From Lithospermum erythrorhizon (Eukaryota > Streptophyta > Magnoliopsida > Boraginales > Boraginaceae): a DNA stretch of 64,000 nucleotides. Below are positions 36,121 through 48,053 of this stretch, piece by piece. The notes under the pieces were generated by a model that saw only the letters and a program-made list of their open reading frames with translations, ran no database searches and was not told the origin of the DNA. The translations under genes and the position numbers were made by a program. Location of the stretch: positions 16,269 through 80,268 of the forward strand of contig JADFUC010001803.1 in assembly GCA_019722365.1 (NCBI GenBank), read 5' to 3'. Position 1 is the first letter of the stretch; every line of letters begins with the position of its first letter.

Positions 36121-36890
36121 ATGGATGATTTGTTTTTGAATGGTTTTAGTGATGATTATAATTCCCCTTCTGATAATAATTACGATTATTATAATTTTGG
36201 TTTCTTGATTTTTGAATATGGTAATCTGCCCTCATTTTATCATCAATGAAGCCTATGAAGAAAAATATTCTGTTGACTACTCGGGAGGTTTAAGCAGTTC
36301 GGCCATGTATGCTCCTGACGGTTCTTTTATCAGTGCCCCAAATTTAACGGGGCCCTTAATATTTTATATGATGGTAAAATTGAAGTAGTTTTAGTATAAT
36401 TGGTAACATAAGGTGCAAAAGTCATTATGTGTGAGCTGTCTTCTACAACTATTCTTTTAATAGAGTTGATGATTTTTCTTTAAGCTTTAAGGTTTTGTCT
36501 TTAATTCAAGATAATCCCATCGGAAATTTCTTTTATCTTTGTCAGAAGGAAACTTTCTTTTACTTTTGCCGCTTTTTAATTCAATACAAGGTCCCATTTT
36601 ATTTAAAACAAAATTAATTTCATCATTCGAATGTGCCCATTCGAACGAGACTACCCCTCGGGGTTTAAGAGAACGGGTAATGCTAGATTTCATTTCGCAA
36701 TTACGATTTCTTCTTTTTTTCTTTAGATTTTGGTTGAAATAGACTGTGATGTGAAATAAAACCTGCAGATTGTAGGGATAGCTTGTCAAAGGTAGCGAGC
36801 TATATGCCAAGGTTGAGAAGCATTTATGTAAGCAGGATAGTTCGTACAAATTCAGAGAAGGTCAGCAAAGCGGTAGGCTGAAGGTAAAGC
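36121..36890 (+). pseudogene. Gene-like debris with a possible TIFY-motif remnant
   Basis: 36121-36249 encodes a 42-residue frame, MDDLFLNGFSDDYNSPSD then NNYDYYN, which looks like an acidic transcription-factor start. About 90 bp further, 36334-36396 reads NLTGPLIFY and, after a 2-nt shift, DGKIEVV, similar to the TIFY domain core. Near 36769-36880 another short open stretch after a ctgcag acceptor reads SLSKVASYMPRLRSIYVS. The parts are in different frames and no zinc finger or Jas motif follows. It is possibly the broken remains of a captured or dead gene; weak evidence. Confidence 0.25.
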
Positions 36891-38089
36891 GCTGAGGAAG
36901 ATGATTAACAAAGTGTTTCAAAAGTTTGTTATAAGTGTAATTTTAAGTTTGTTTTTTTATTAAAATAAAATTTTATAATGTTAGAGCAATTTGAATAATT
37001 AAGGGGGCAATATGATAGTTGAAGGGGTAATTTGAAATTTTATGTAATTTAAGGAGTAATTTAAAATAATAATAATATTAGGGGATAATTTGAACTTAAC
37101 TATAGAGAATAATAAAAAATTAAGCCAAATGATTAATACGGAGTAATTCCTAGGGAAGGATGATGGGCTTTTGTGTTTTGTGAAGTAGATTTGCTAGTTG
37201 TATAGGGAGCATCGCATCATATTCTTGTAGTCACAGACTCACAGTAGCATTCTAAACCAATCAAATCTATGCAAAAGGTGAACCACGTAGCACAAACCGC
37301 CCCCTAGATCTTCTTTTACACATACCCCAAAAATGAGTCGCATTTCTATATGCCAGTATGCCCTCTACTCTTTCCCTCCCAAAAACTACTCGATTCGATA
37401 AGATAACAAGTCGATATTATCCGATTCGTTAAATTTAGTCATTATTTATTCTAAATAATGATTATGTAGTAAATATATAATTGTACGATAATAATTCTTT
37501 TGAATAATGTTATTGCTCTTTATTTATAATTATCTATGGAACATATTTTATATTCCATCTTTCTTTAAAAGATTGTCACATTTTGATTTTAATGAGTTAA
37601 CTTTTTTTAATTTTAAACTAAAATAACTTTTAATGTGTTATATATTTATTTGAAAAAAATATATCAATATGTAATATTTTCAACATAATTTACTATTAAC
37701 TTGATAATTTTGATTCAAATAAAAAAAGCTTTGGTACCACAATCACATCGTAAAGCTTAATATTCGACGCGAAAAAGAGCAAATGCTGACAATCTTTGCG
37801 ACAGAGTGAGTAATAGTTTTAAAATTTGATAATTTGTTAATGAATTGAGTAAATATTGAAATGAAATTTTATTTTAAACGACTACAACTATGCTCTGCAT
37901 CTCGACTCATTAATTACCGAATCCATCTATCAAGTCGAGTACTTGAGTTGATGCTCATGCTCGAGCGGCCAGAGATACCTCTATCAAAAGGAAAAAATAT
38001 ATCAATAAAAATAAATAAAATCCATCAACAACTCAATATATATATACACTTCCCTTCTTTTTCACTACAGTATATTTCTTTGTCTAAGC
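36891..38089 (+). other. AT-rich upstream region of the small conserved gene
   Basis: No gene. 37560-37700 is very AT-rich. 38034-38047 (aatatatatatac) is a candidate TATA box 43 bp before the start codon at 38090, followed by a pyrimidine-rich leader (ttcccttctttttcactac). Confidence 0.4.
38034..38047 (+). promoter_or_regulatory. Candidate TATA box of the small conserved gene
   Basis: tatatatatac lies about 45 bp upstream of the ATG at 38090. It would give a leader of only about 15-20 nt, which is short, so transcription may also start further upstream. Confidence 0.35.
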
Positions 38090-38659
38090 ATGAAGAATAT
38101 GTACAAGAAAGCTACAGTTCATCCAACAACCCCTCCAATTATTTCAGACCTGCTTTGTTTCTTGCCTGCAGCAATCTTCACACTCACTGTTGCCCTTTCT
38201 CCAGATGATAGAGAAGTGTTAGCTTATCTTATTTCTTGTTCTTCAAATGACTATGCCAATATCATGAACATGCACACCAAAAAGACCAAGAATAGTAGTA
38301 TTAATGAGCATGCAACTTGTTTCAAGTGTTGTTGTTTTAAGTGTTATATGAGCTTTTGGGTGAGGTGGGATTCATCACCCAACAGACAACTTATACATCA
38401 GATAATTGATGCTTATGAAGATGGGTTGACTCAAAAAGGGAAGAAGGAGAAGGGGAAGAAAGAAAGGAGGAAGAAGGGTTATAGAAGTAGTGATGATAAA
38501 GTGATGGTTTTGTCAAAAGAGTTGAGTCCAGTTAAGGAAGAGTATGGAGAGACTAACTTGGTCGAGAGTTATATTGGTGGTGGTGAGGTGTTGGAGAAGG
38601 GCGCAATTAGGAAATTTGTTAGTTTTGTTGGAGAAAAGATTTGGGGTCTTTGGAATTAG
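38090..38659 (+). CDS. Plant-specific conserved protein of unknown function, intronless
   Basis: A single open frame of 189 residues. It begins MKNMYKKATVHPTTPP. A hydrophobic stretch follows, LLCFLPAAIFTLTVAL (21-36), which could be one membrane segment. Then come SPDDREVLAYLISCSS, a Cys-rich stretch CFKCCCFKCYMSFW (76-89), WVRWDSSPNRQLIHQIIDAYEDGL, a strongly basic KGKKEKGKKERRKK, and a C-terminus IRKFVSFVGEKIWGLWN. The order hydrophobic, LAYLISC, Cys-rich, RWDSSPNRxLIHxIIDAYE, basic tract, RxFVSFxGExIW is a plant family I recognise but whose function is not known to me. Arabidopsis At1g62422 and At1g12020 are members as I recall. At1g62422 lies close to HT1 (At1g62400), matching the order here. 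A second ATG at 38099 is a possible alternative start. Confidence 0.85.
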   Translation: MKNMYKKATVHPTTPPIISDLLCFLPAAIFTLTVALSPDDREVLAYLISCSSNDYANIMNMHTKKTKNSSINEHATCFKCCCFKCYMSFWVRWDSSPNRQLIHQIIDAYEDGLTQKGKKEKGKKERRKKGYRSSDDKVMVLSKELSPVKEEYGETNLVESYIGGGEVLEKGAIRKFVSFVGEKIWGLWN

Positions 38660-39489
38660 TTTAAGATAATTTAGGGGACTAAAATGAGAAGTGCAAGAAA
38701 AGGTTGGTTTTGGCTCACCTCTTCAACCTTGTAGACTTGTAGTTTTCGTTTTTACTATATTGATCCCACCTTGAATCTCCTTTGCTCTGGTTGTATAATG
38801 CCCCTTCTACAATGTAAATTATGGGTTGTTTTGGATATCATTTCCATTCAAGTTTTACAGTATACTTAAGCTCAGTACTTCAAATTGATTGGAGTAATTT
38901 TGTTATCAATTACTGTACTAAAAGTGTTGTTATTGGTCGGGTTTTGCAAAAAAAAAATTGGATCCGAACAGATCGGAAATTATTTTCCATTTAAGCAAAA
39001 TTTGATTTGGATCGGAACGATAGCTAACCGGATGGATACTGGCCTAGTTTTTTCCGTCCGCTTCGGGCGGTCTTATTTATTAAAAAATTGGGTATTTCGG
39101 TTTGGATTTTGAGTATTTCGGTTTGGATTTTGGATATTTTGCTCCACATTTTGGGTATTTTAGACCAAAATTTCGGGTATTTATCGTTATCTGCTCGGCC
39201 CAACGGCATCAACTAAAAAAATAGCCGCCTCCCGACCTAGAAGCTTACGGCCGTAGTATCGCCGGGATAAAATCGGTCCTGGCTTTCAGCAGCCATACTT
39301 TTCCGTAACCCCTAACATCATTTTAAGGCACACCACACTAGCGCCGTTATTGGTCTCGTCCGGTATCGGGAATAATTTGGAACAACAACGACCGAAACTA
39401 TTATCATCCGGCCCATGGAAAATACCATGGGATATATGAGTATAAATACAAATCCATAATTCCGGTGGATCTTTAAAACATACATTATT
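38660..39489 (+). other. 3' flank of the small gene and repeat DNA
   Basis: Probable 3' untranslated region to about 38850. From 38930 the DNA is repeat-like, with a 23-bp minisatellite at 39090-39182 and CpG-containing phrases (ttcgggcgg, gccgtagtatcgccggg). No gene seen. Confidence 0.4.
39090..39182 (+). repeat. Degenerate minisatellite, unit about 23 bp
   Basis: The unit gggtatttcggtttggatttt recurs three to four times with changes (39090, 39112, 39135, 39153 and onward). Such gggtattt/tcgggtt arrays are common in plant LTR and DNA transposon debris. Confidence 0.6.
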
Positions 39490-39769
39490 CAACTAACATA
39501 TAATTACAATATATTTAACAAAGACTTACAAATAGCCAGAAAGAATTTCACTAAAAAAGTCCACATCGCCGCTTCAAATTCACAACGTGAATTTGACTTC
39601 CCCTTCACTTTTGTTGTAATATCAATCGATGACATCTCTACGGCCCACGCCAGAGAGCAATAATCAAGAACCGATGATGCTAAGAAACAAGTGATGAACA
39701 AAACAAAACCCCAAAATTCTGGGAGAATTTTCTACTAGTGGGGGGGCTGCATACTTTAGATTTTAATAA

Positions 39770-40390
39770 GATTTTCTAATTCTTATGTCATAAAAAACCC
39801 TAAAGTTTGCTTATATGTGGCCAAGTTAAAACAATCCCTATGTGTTAACTATAAGATACTGACTCGTTAATCCTTTATTAGTTCATATTATTATTAAACT
39901 ATTTAATTAGCTTAATTAAATAAGACGAGTCAATATCAATAATCTTTCAAGTTATTGATAACACTAAATTATTCGAACCAATTAAATAACTATTTAATTG
40001 ATTCTATTTGTTCAATCGACATTCTACATAAAAATGTGAACCCTTTGTAATTGATAAATACATTTCTCAATTATACAATTCTCTTTTAATTTCATACATG
40101 AAATATAACCCAACGCCATCAGACATACAGAATCTTCTGTGCTCATATATTAGGTTGTATAACAATAATAATCAATTTGGGCCTACTATTATGCACCACA
40201 TCAGCAGCATCTAAAGAATCGCCGTAACCCCTTAAATTATCATTTAACTCACACTAGTAATATACAATTACTAAGTTGAACACTCAAGTTCGATAATCAC
40301 ATTTAACCTAACCGCTAAAATGAATCGATACACAATTGTCGCAATCTAAGATAATAAATTAATCAATTCTCATCGATTTTCCAACACGTC
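39770..40390 (-). repeat. LTR-family copy 1 (copia-type end)
   Basis: It shares with 44700-45350 the ordered blocks catgaa.ta, taataataatca/aattga, ccttaaattatca, cacactagtaatata, attacta, cacatttaacc and attgtcgcaa. The right end cgattttccaaca is the complement of a TGTTGGAAAATCG LTR start, so the LTR reads on the minus strand. The left part (from perhaps 39500) is less clear. Confidence 0.6.
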
Positions 40391-41460
40391 TCTATTGATA
40401 TCTGGGCAAAAATTTGGACTGGACTGACCGAGAAGCATCGGTGGATAATTAATCCTCAAGCTGTCCGTGCAAGTGAGTGGCCCCATTTTATTCAAAAATT
40501 TATGTATTTTGGTCTAATTTGAAATATTTTGGTCTAATTTGGTATTTTGATTTATATCCTTTCGCATTTCGTTATCGGTCGGGTATCGGCTAAAAAATGT
40601 CCGCCAAGCGCACTATCATGTTACTTTGGTGAGTAGTATCCGAATAAAATATATTCATTAGGTGGCCTTTATTTCCAACGAAAAATGCAGAAGACGTTGC
40701 ATTGTCAAACTTTGACTATCAACTCATGATATTTTTATCTATTTTGCTCGAGTTCCAATCTATACTTTTAGACATGTTATTGTATAGACTCGAACGTTAT
40801 CGTGCTCAGGTTTCAACCGGTCTGTTTCGGATATGGCACAACCCTACTCATACTCATACAGTTTTGCACAACCTTGCTGTGACCACGTCATTACCAAGGA
40901 AAATGTGGGGACTTTAGGATCATTCATGGAAGATAAATCTCAATTCTACGTTATGTCTCGAACTCTCGGTCTTGATACGTTCGACAATTCTGTAGATTTT
41001 CTGTTCCATTTTTTTTTCGTAATCTGCCGGATTTTCACTGGCTATAAATTGACGGTTCCTGTATTATGTGTTGATTATTGATCGGGAGCAGATCACATAC
41101 TTACTTTACAATCAATCTTCCATTGAAATGCCTCAAAAATTCTGGCATATCATTTTTCCTCAATAAAGCTGCTAAATCAGTTGCAAAATTTATTATCCTA
41201 AATAAACTGAATAAAGATTATATAACAGTATATGTATCATATAATAATTGTATTCTGCTTTCATTTTAAACAGTTCATTTTAATAACGGTCTAATTTAAT
41301 TTAACCGCTCAAAAAATTGATTCCAGCGGAAAGTCGTTTGTTTGTCATGATTTACTATTGTGACATCAACATTTATTAAAAGTTTTATTTAATTAATTGT
41401 TGAATTTTTGACTTTAATCTCAACCATGATTGTTACCATTTCTTTTCCTCAAAGAAACCT
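40391..41460 (+). other. Repeat-rich DNA without a gene
   Basis: ggtctaatttg is duplicated at 40511 and 40533. Short chance frames near 40830-41080 are not recognised. No gene seen. This interval and the next lie between two same-orientation LTR copies. Confidence 0.35.
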
Positions 41461-43660
41461 GTAATAGATGCCTATTTTAGGGGACTCCTTGGACTTTTGG
41501 ATGTTTTAACTTCAAACTCAAGCTTCCTGGAGTCTTTATTTTAAGCCCCGATCTTTCTAGAGTCTCCATTCCGAGCCACTTGGCTTCCGGAACTCCATTT
41601 CAGGCCCTATGACCGATTTAATGTAATAAATAGGATTTTTACCTCAAACTTCTAAATTTAATGAACATTAATTGGGACTATTTTCTCGGAAATCTGCTCG
41701 ATTTGTGGTTTCATTAACGAGTTCGATCGAGAACCCTAGCCACCTGGCATTTCTTTAGTGGCTCGATTTAGTTAATTTGAAACAAACCGACCAATAAGAA
41801 GCATGGATTCAAGGCCTGGAGGCCTATATAAACCCCCCTTATTTTCGAAATATGACATCCTAGAAGCTCGTAAAATAACCGAAAATACAGAAAAACCTCT
41901 CGAAGCTTTCTAAGTTAAATTCTTTAAATACCAAAGAAAAACACCACGCGCGGCCGGAAACACCTCCGGACAGCAAAAAGAGCGCTTCTAAGGTGGAATT
42001 AGACTTCATCCGGCCTGCTCGGGTTCGGCTCCGCTTTGGAAAACGAGAACCAACCGACCACCGTTAATTTTGACGGAACCGAAACCGGTTCGGTTCGCCG
42101 GTACCTGCTCGTTCTCGGTTATTTTTTGCCCGGCCTCAAATCTGGGGCCTCGAAATTTTGGATTGGATTTTGGGCCTCGCTAGTCCTTTAACATTTATTT
42201 AATGATCTCGCTTAAACATACATTTTGGATCATATTAATAACCGCTTCTAGCCTATCGAGTTATCACCCCAAACCTCCATACGAGGTCTGGTGTCTCGAT
42301 CCACGAGGGGTCTTATAAAAAACATTCTCCTCTTAAATAAAAAAATATATTTTGATCATATTATTTACACGATTTAGCCCTATTAAAATAAGAATGAAAC
42401 AATTTAAAACCGAATAGTCCAAATAGAAAATTAGAACACGCCCGAATAGGGTCCGATTACAAATTAGAATAAGTCCAATAACTAATACAAAAAACAAAGA
42501 ATGTCATAATAATCCGAATACAAAACAAGTTAACAAGTCCTAATAATCCGAATACAAAACAAAAACAAGTATTAATAGTCTAATACAAGAACAAGATCGA
42601 ATAGTACAATAAACCGCCAGCAACACGGATGCATTTGAGGTCGGCCATCTACAATAAACTATCCGTGAATCAAGAATACACAAATATGAACAATCATAAA
42701 TCTAATCAATAAACATATCAAAAATTCAATAAAATACCTCGGTAATACGAACACTCATACTATTTATATTTCATTCTAGGATTTTAAGTAGTAGCTAATT
42801 CTGCTCACATAAACAAATTAAAGTTAAAATATTTATACTTTATATACACCAACATTCAAGGAATACTCAAAACCAAGTTTCATCGCCTTATCTAGTTATC
42901 TATCTACAAATGTAATCACATTTAAATAATTAAGCTACTACTTATTATCTCATCCAAATATTGCCCTTATATTTTCTCAGGGGTCTGCATTCGTGTTGAA
43001 TAGCTATATGAAAATCTCCGTGCAAAATGTAGTCTAACACACAAAATATTAACCACTACTACTATTACCATCACCACAAAAATATTAACATATAAGACCA
43101 AATAAAATGTCAAGATACAACTGAATCACATCATTTAATCGCAATGTAGTAAACAAGTTATGTCAAAATCGACAAAAATAGAAATGAAGCATACCCTACA
43201 TATTTTCAAATACACCGAACAATACTAACTATATAATTTTCAATTTCTAAAAATCACCCACATTAACTTTCAATTTTTCAAACACTAAATATACTTTCTA
43301 ATAAAAATAATGAAAAGCTAAAATACCATACCGACGAGCGGTGGGTGAATCGTTGTCGCTGAGCCGAAACTGGGATTAGGTTTATACAATGGTGAGATTA
43401 ATTGGGAGATTGGTCCAGACTTTGTCAAGCTTTCTATATATATATTACTATTTTTTCTACTCATTAACTCAATCGTCGTTCTTGGAAAAATCCGAATCAA
43501 CCGAATAATTATTTCTACATATTTTTCGAACCTAATACGGCCCGGGTTCCAATCGGTTCTCCACCTCGTTATTTTCTGCTCGCCTCGCTGGTTCGTTCGA
43601 ATTTGTATTTGTTGGCACTCTAGGTGGAACACAAACGCAGTATCTTCAAGTTTCAACCAA
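41461..43660 (+). mobile_element. Unclassified transposon remains with promoter-like block
   Basis: 41640-41990 resembles an LTR promoter and leader, with TATA box tatataaa at 41825-41832. 42010-42140 has ccgaccaccg, accgaaaccggttcggttcg and gttctcggttatttttt. 43480-43610 has an echo of these (accgaataatt, atcggttctccacctcgttatttt). Such gaaccgg/cggttc ends are typical of short DNA transposons. The interior is AT-rich with no domain. Confidence 0.35.
41825..41832 (+). promoter_or_regulatory. TATA box in transposon-like DNA
   Basis: tatataaa followed by a C-run (cccccc), in the style of an LTR promoter. No coding region follows it. Confidence 0.35.
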
Positions 43661-44699
43661 AATCTATGACCGACTCAAATTTTTTCAAGAACACTTCAAT
43701 ATTCGTGATTAAGTCAATAAATTTCGATTATTCAAAATCTTGGAATGAACACTGATTTATCTCAGGTTTGATTCATCAAGCTCCAATATAGGAATACACC
43801 GAACGCTCAGCCTCTATACGATTTTAAAACACGCCGTTGGGTGGCCCTTGTCTAGTTGATCAAGATTGTCAATGCGTCAGAACACTCCAATCTTTATACG
43901 ATCATCACTACATCAATGTCGCTAATGTCGTCAGAAGATAAAGCTGTAAAGAACGCCGCTCAAAGCTTAAATCAAGTCCCACATTTATCACTACAAAGAA
44001 TAAGTCAGCTTAAGGCTAATGTAGCACAAATAAGCACAACGCCAACACTGTCATATCACTCCATACGTTGGCTTGAGCTGTCCCCTAAATCAGCCCTAAA
44101 TATAAGAGCTATTAATTACACAGCCCCACTGGTCATATCTAAATTAAGTCCCAATCAGAAAAGCGGAAGTCCACTCATCAACATTTCTAAGCCTCTACGC
44201 TACAAATGTCATAAAGAAGTCCATCGTCCTAAGTAGACCAGAGATCAAGTTCAAGACCCAAGATCACTCCAACACAACCAACACGGGAATACACTGCTAA
44301 GGCTCCCGACTCGAATCATATCCAAGTCCAAATCAAGTCTCAAATCAATAAGACCCCACACATATCTAACTTGTCATAGTACATTGTTAATCTAAGTATG
44401 AATTTAATCGCGATGAACACCAATTCATACATACCGGATTCTCAAAATAACAAATTAATCTAAACATAAAATAAAATAATGAATTCTAGCATCAGAAACG
44501 GAAGGACTGAACCTTAAATCCCCACGGAGTTCCTGAAAGTCTTCAAGATCCTCTCCAATGCTTGTTCAACACTCAGCATATCCTCTAGATTGTACACACC
44601 AAGAGGGAAACGAACCTGAACTTTGAACTGCTGTAGCTGAGGATGAAATCTAATCGAAGAGAAAATTCCTTCCACCCTCCGCGGAGGGGGCGGCTTTCT
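43661..44699 (+). other. Repeat-like DNA, no gene
   Basis: A 126-codon frame at 43856-44236 is rich in Ser, Ile and Asn, has no homologue I know and lacks gene context. 44240-44360 has tcaagt/caaatcaagtc repeats. 44480-44700 probably continues the LTR copy that follows. Confidence 0.35.
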
Positions 44700-45350
44700 C
44701 GGTGTGGAGGTTTTTTATGACTTGTGTCACGAAAACCTAATCCCTCTTAAATACTCAAGTCCTTGCACCCACTCATACAACTCAAGAAATCGGGCTTAAC
44801 TCGTTAACTTAATTAGACCTGGCATGAAGCCTCTAATTAAATAATGAAGTTGGCCAAGGATTGCTCTATTTTAATTAACTTAACAAGTCAATTAAAATAA
44901 TAACGAAGTCACTATCGGCTGGGCCTATCAAGTTATTCATCGACTAATTGCTTAATTGATTTAACTTCTGTAAGTTTAATCAATCGATGTTCATCAACAT
45001 ATATATTTGACAATATATAAATATTGAGAAATAGATTTCTCAATATATGCATGAATTACCATGAAATATTATTCGAATATCACATGTAAGTGCTGACCTT
45101 CTAGGCTCAGATAATAGCTTGTATAATAATAATAATTGACCAATTACTATTATTATAACGATTAATGAAGCATTACCCAAGAATCGCCTCATAACCCCTT
45201 AAATTATCACGAGAACCCACACTAGTAATATACCATTACTATGAACACTAAGCTCCAAGAGAATCACATTTAACCAACCCGGCTTAAATGACTGATAATT
45301 GTCGCAACGTGTTCAATGAAATAAGAATCAATTTCATTGATTTCCAACTC
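44700..45350 (-). repeat. LTR-family copy 2
   Basis: Same family and orientation as 39770-40390: taataataataattgacc, catgaaata, taaccccttaaattatca, cacactagtaatatacc, cacatttaacc, attgtcgcaac and a final tgatttccaact. Upstream, ggcggctttctcggtgtggaggttt pairs loosely with ggggctgcatac at 39746. The copies are diverged. Confidence 0.6.
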
Positions 45351-45450
45351 CAAATCAAGACAATCAAGCTCAAATCAAGCCGAGCTCATACAAAGCTCAT
45401 ATCAAGACCAAGCTCAAGTCAAGCTCAAATCAAGCTGAGCTCATCCCAAA
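45338..45450 (+). repeat. Short degenerate repeat CAAGCTCAAATCAAG
   Basis: caagctcaaatcaag and variants (gagctcat, caagctcaagtcaag) occur at least five times. Non-coding. Confidence 0.65.
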
Positions 45451-46506
45451 CTCTTTATCGCCAAGCTGCATATCTCACCAAATCGTCAAAGAACGCTAGA
45501 GACTACATTGGGATACCGATCCTCGTTGATTTCTATAAAATCAGACACCGAGGAATTTTGCTCACGTTGGGTTTTATTTTGTCCACGAGGCAATATCTCA
45601 CAGACACTGGTCGCCTTCCTTGCGCGCGCCTCTACGATAAAGGCTGATTCATCCCCGGCAACAGCTATAATCATATTTAATCCGTGGTCGGCCTGTGCTT
45701 GGGGGTTACCAAGTATTGGCGCGATAGACAGCGGACTACCCCATGGACTAGTCATGGACGCCTCTTCGCTGAAATAGATCAATCATGATTGCTTAATGAA
45801 GCGCTTTATTGCGGATCAGAAAGCTACATCGATCAGAAAAGCTACATTGAAATGTAAAGGTACATTGAAATTTTAAAATGTATATTAAAATTATAAACAA
45901 ATAACTATTATGAAAAAATAAATTTTTTCTAGATGATCATATATTTTGAAACAGAGGAAATACCACTTTCATAAATAATAAAATTTCTTCTTTGCATTAC
46001 ACTTATTTTGTTTTGATTGATTGGGAGGTTAAATGTTTGTTAGTTCTTATCTAATTTTGGGTAAAATAAGGATTGACTTCGACATTTTTAAGAAATGTTG
46101 ATTTTACCATGGTATTTCATACGAGTTTCTTCTTACATGTACTCCATTTTTTCCATAAAGATGGTATATTTTCACCTTATCATTTTTATTATTTATCATT
46201 TGATTACATGAAAATTATATTTTAAAAAAAATAAGTCAACTTTAATTTAAAGATTATATACGTTCTCTTCACATTTAAAAAAAAAAATACAATCTTTGTG
46301 CGGGAGGAAAAGAGTATTTGTTTTGAGACGATGTAAGACTGATCCTCGTTTGATTTGAAAAATAGATAAATAGGACTTTTGACTATTGATTTCATTTTTT
46401 TAATTATCATAATAATATAAATTGAAATAAGTGGATAAGTTATTTAAAATATTATCATAATAGTTATTTTGTAATTTCTCATAATAAAGTTATTCATATG
46501 AAGCAT
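45451..46506 (+). other. Unassigned DNA downstream of the DUF506 gene
   Basis: 45490-45780 is open in two frames on opposite strands and relatively GC-rich (minus-strand frame reading MIYFSEEASMTSPWGSPLS), but I recognise no family. It may be retrotransposon gag debris. 45840-46500 is AT-rich. The last part is 3' flank of the minus-strand gene. Confidence 0.3.
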
Positions 46507-48053
46507 TTAAATGGCAGCCAAAGCCAAGGCCAAATTGCCAACTTTCCGACCATCCCCACGGCGGACATCCTCTCGGAAACACCAAGAAATCGGAGCTTTC
46601 ACAGCTTCAAAACCAATTGACCTCATTGTAGCCAAATCATCTTCCAAATCTTTATTAGTAACTTCATGCACTTCATTTATGGTTCTTTTATAGGGTCCTA
46701 GCCATTTTTCTTGCATGTAACTAAATCTTCTCCATGGTGGGACACTAATGCCACCTATCTTCATTGATGTCTTAATTGAATCACACATAAGTCGAACTAT
46801 CTTCTTGATTTCTCCAACTTCACCCACAAAAATTTGGGGGAAAAATTGGAGCAATGACACGTATGATTTGGTTGATCTAGCTATTTCAAATTGAGAAGCT
46901 AATGAGACTTCAACTATGAAACGTCTGGAATTTGATATAACGTCAATGTAGTCGTGTGTGCCTGGAGGACAATCACATTTATTCTCCCACTTTGATTTGC
47001 AAATACCTGCACAATATATGTTCACTATGTTTAGCATATGCATGTACACATTTCATAAGATAACACTTTAAAAAATAAAAATAACACTTTACTAAAACAA
47101 TGATGATACTAACTTTTTGTTCCATATAGAATGCAGCGAATTGATATAGACAAATAACAAAAAAAGATAAGTATATATATAGAAGCATAAAATTGGACAC
47201 ATTTGCACTTAATGGTAAACCGAATGAATCATATTTTTTGCCAAAAATCTAGTAATTTCTCTCCATTTCAATTATTAATTGACGCTGGTATTCCACGCTG
47301 CTAATATAAATTATTTTTTATTTATTAACCCAAAAAATATAAAATTGATATCATTGATTCGTTAAAATATTTTCATAATATTATTTTATTATAAATTTTG
47401 AGTTAATATATAAAAATACTTAATGACAAAGTTATATCTCAAAAAATGAGAAAGTCAATTAATTTAAAATGAAGGTAATATTGTTTTAAATGCTTTGCTA
47501 ACAAATCTTATGTCCATTGAAAAATTGGGTTAATAGTAATAGCATACGTTCACTAGGTTTAGCACTTGTAACACACATTTGCTAAAAAATTGGACATGTG
47601 ATATAATTTCAATAAAATGTAACAAAGGCTTGAGACTCGATTTATATTACCGGCATCAATGCCTCTGTCACGGAGGAGAACCATCAACCGCCGTTTAAAA
47701 CTCGCCGGAGACGCCAGAATGTCACCAACCTCACGGCAAGCTTCCTCCACCACCGCATGAATATTCATTTTCTCACCATCACCATCATCATTACCAATCC
47801 TTAACAATCTTATTAAATCATCTTTGATCTCTGTCTCAATACAATTCAATTTATTTCCCTCTTCTACTTCCTTTTTATCATTTTCCTCATCAAGATAAAA
47901 AACCTCTTCATAACTATTCTCTCTTTCAAGAAAAGAATTAACAAGATTAGATAAATCAGTCAAGCCACTTCCATTATTCTTACATAACCTTGTTCCTATA
48001 GCCATAACATCAAAAGCTTCATTAACCCTTTTGAATTCCATGGGTATATTCAC
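46507..48053 (-). CDS. DUF506 family protein (PDDEXK-like nuclease fold), complete
   Basis: Two exons on the minus strand, 48053-47651 and 47006-46507, separated by a 644-nt GT-AG intron that splits a Gly codon (G/GT). The product is 300 residues. Exon 1 starts MNIPMEFKRVNEAFDVM, has LTDLSNLVNSFLE (31-43), an acidic stretch DEENDKKEVEEGN, and ACREVGDILASPASFKRRLM then VLLRDRGIDA. Exon 2 gives GICKSKWENKCDCPPGTHDY, IDVISNSRRFIVEVSLASQF (the core beta strands), EIARSTKSYVSLL, FPQIFVGEVGEIKKIVRLMC and VPPWRRFSYMQEKWLGPYKRT. This order is diagnostic of PF04720 (DUF506). Its members have a predicted PDDEXK-like fold, but nuclease activity is not established to my knowledge; some Arabidopsis members respond to nutrient or stress signals. 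A second ATG at 48041 is possible. Confidence 0.92.

Noticed and set aside
43856..44236. 126-codon open frame MIKIVNASEHSNL...
   Set aside because: Ser/Ile/Asn-rich without domain, inside transposon-rich DNA; likely chance.
46511..46693. Plus-strand frame overlapping the DUF506 gene
   Set aside because: It is the antisense of a well-supported exon.
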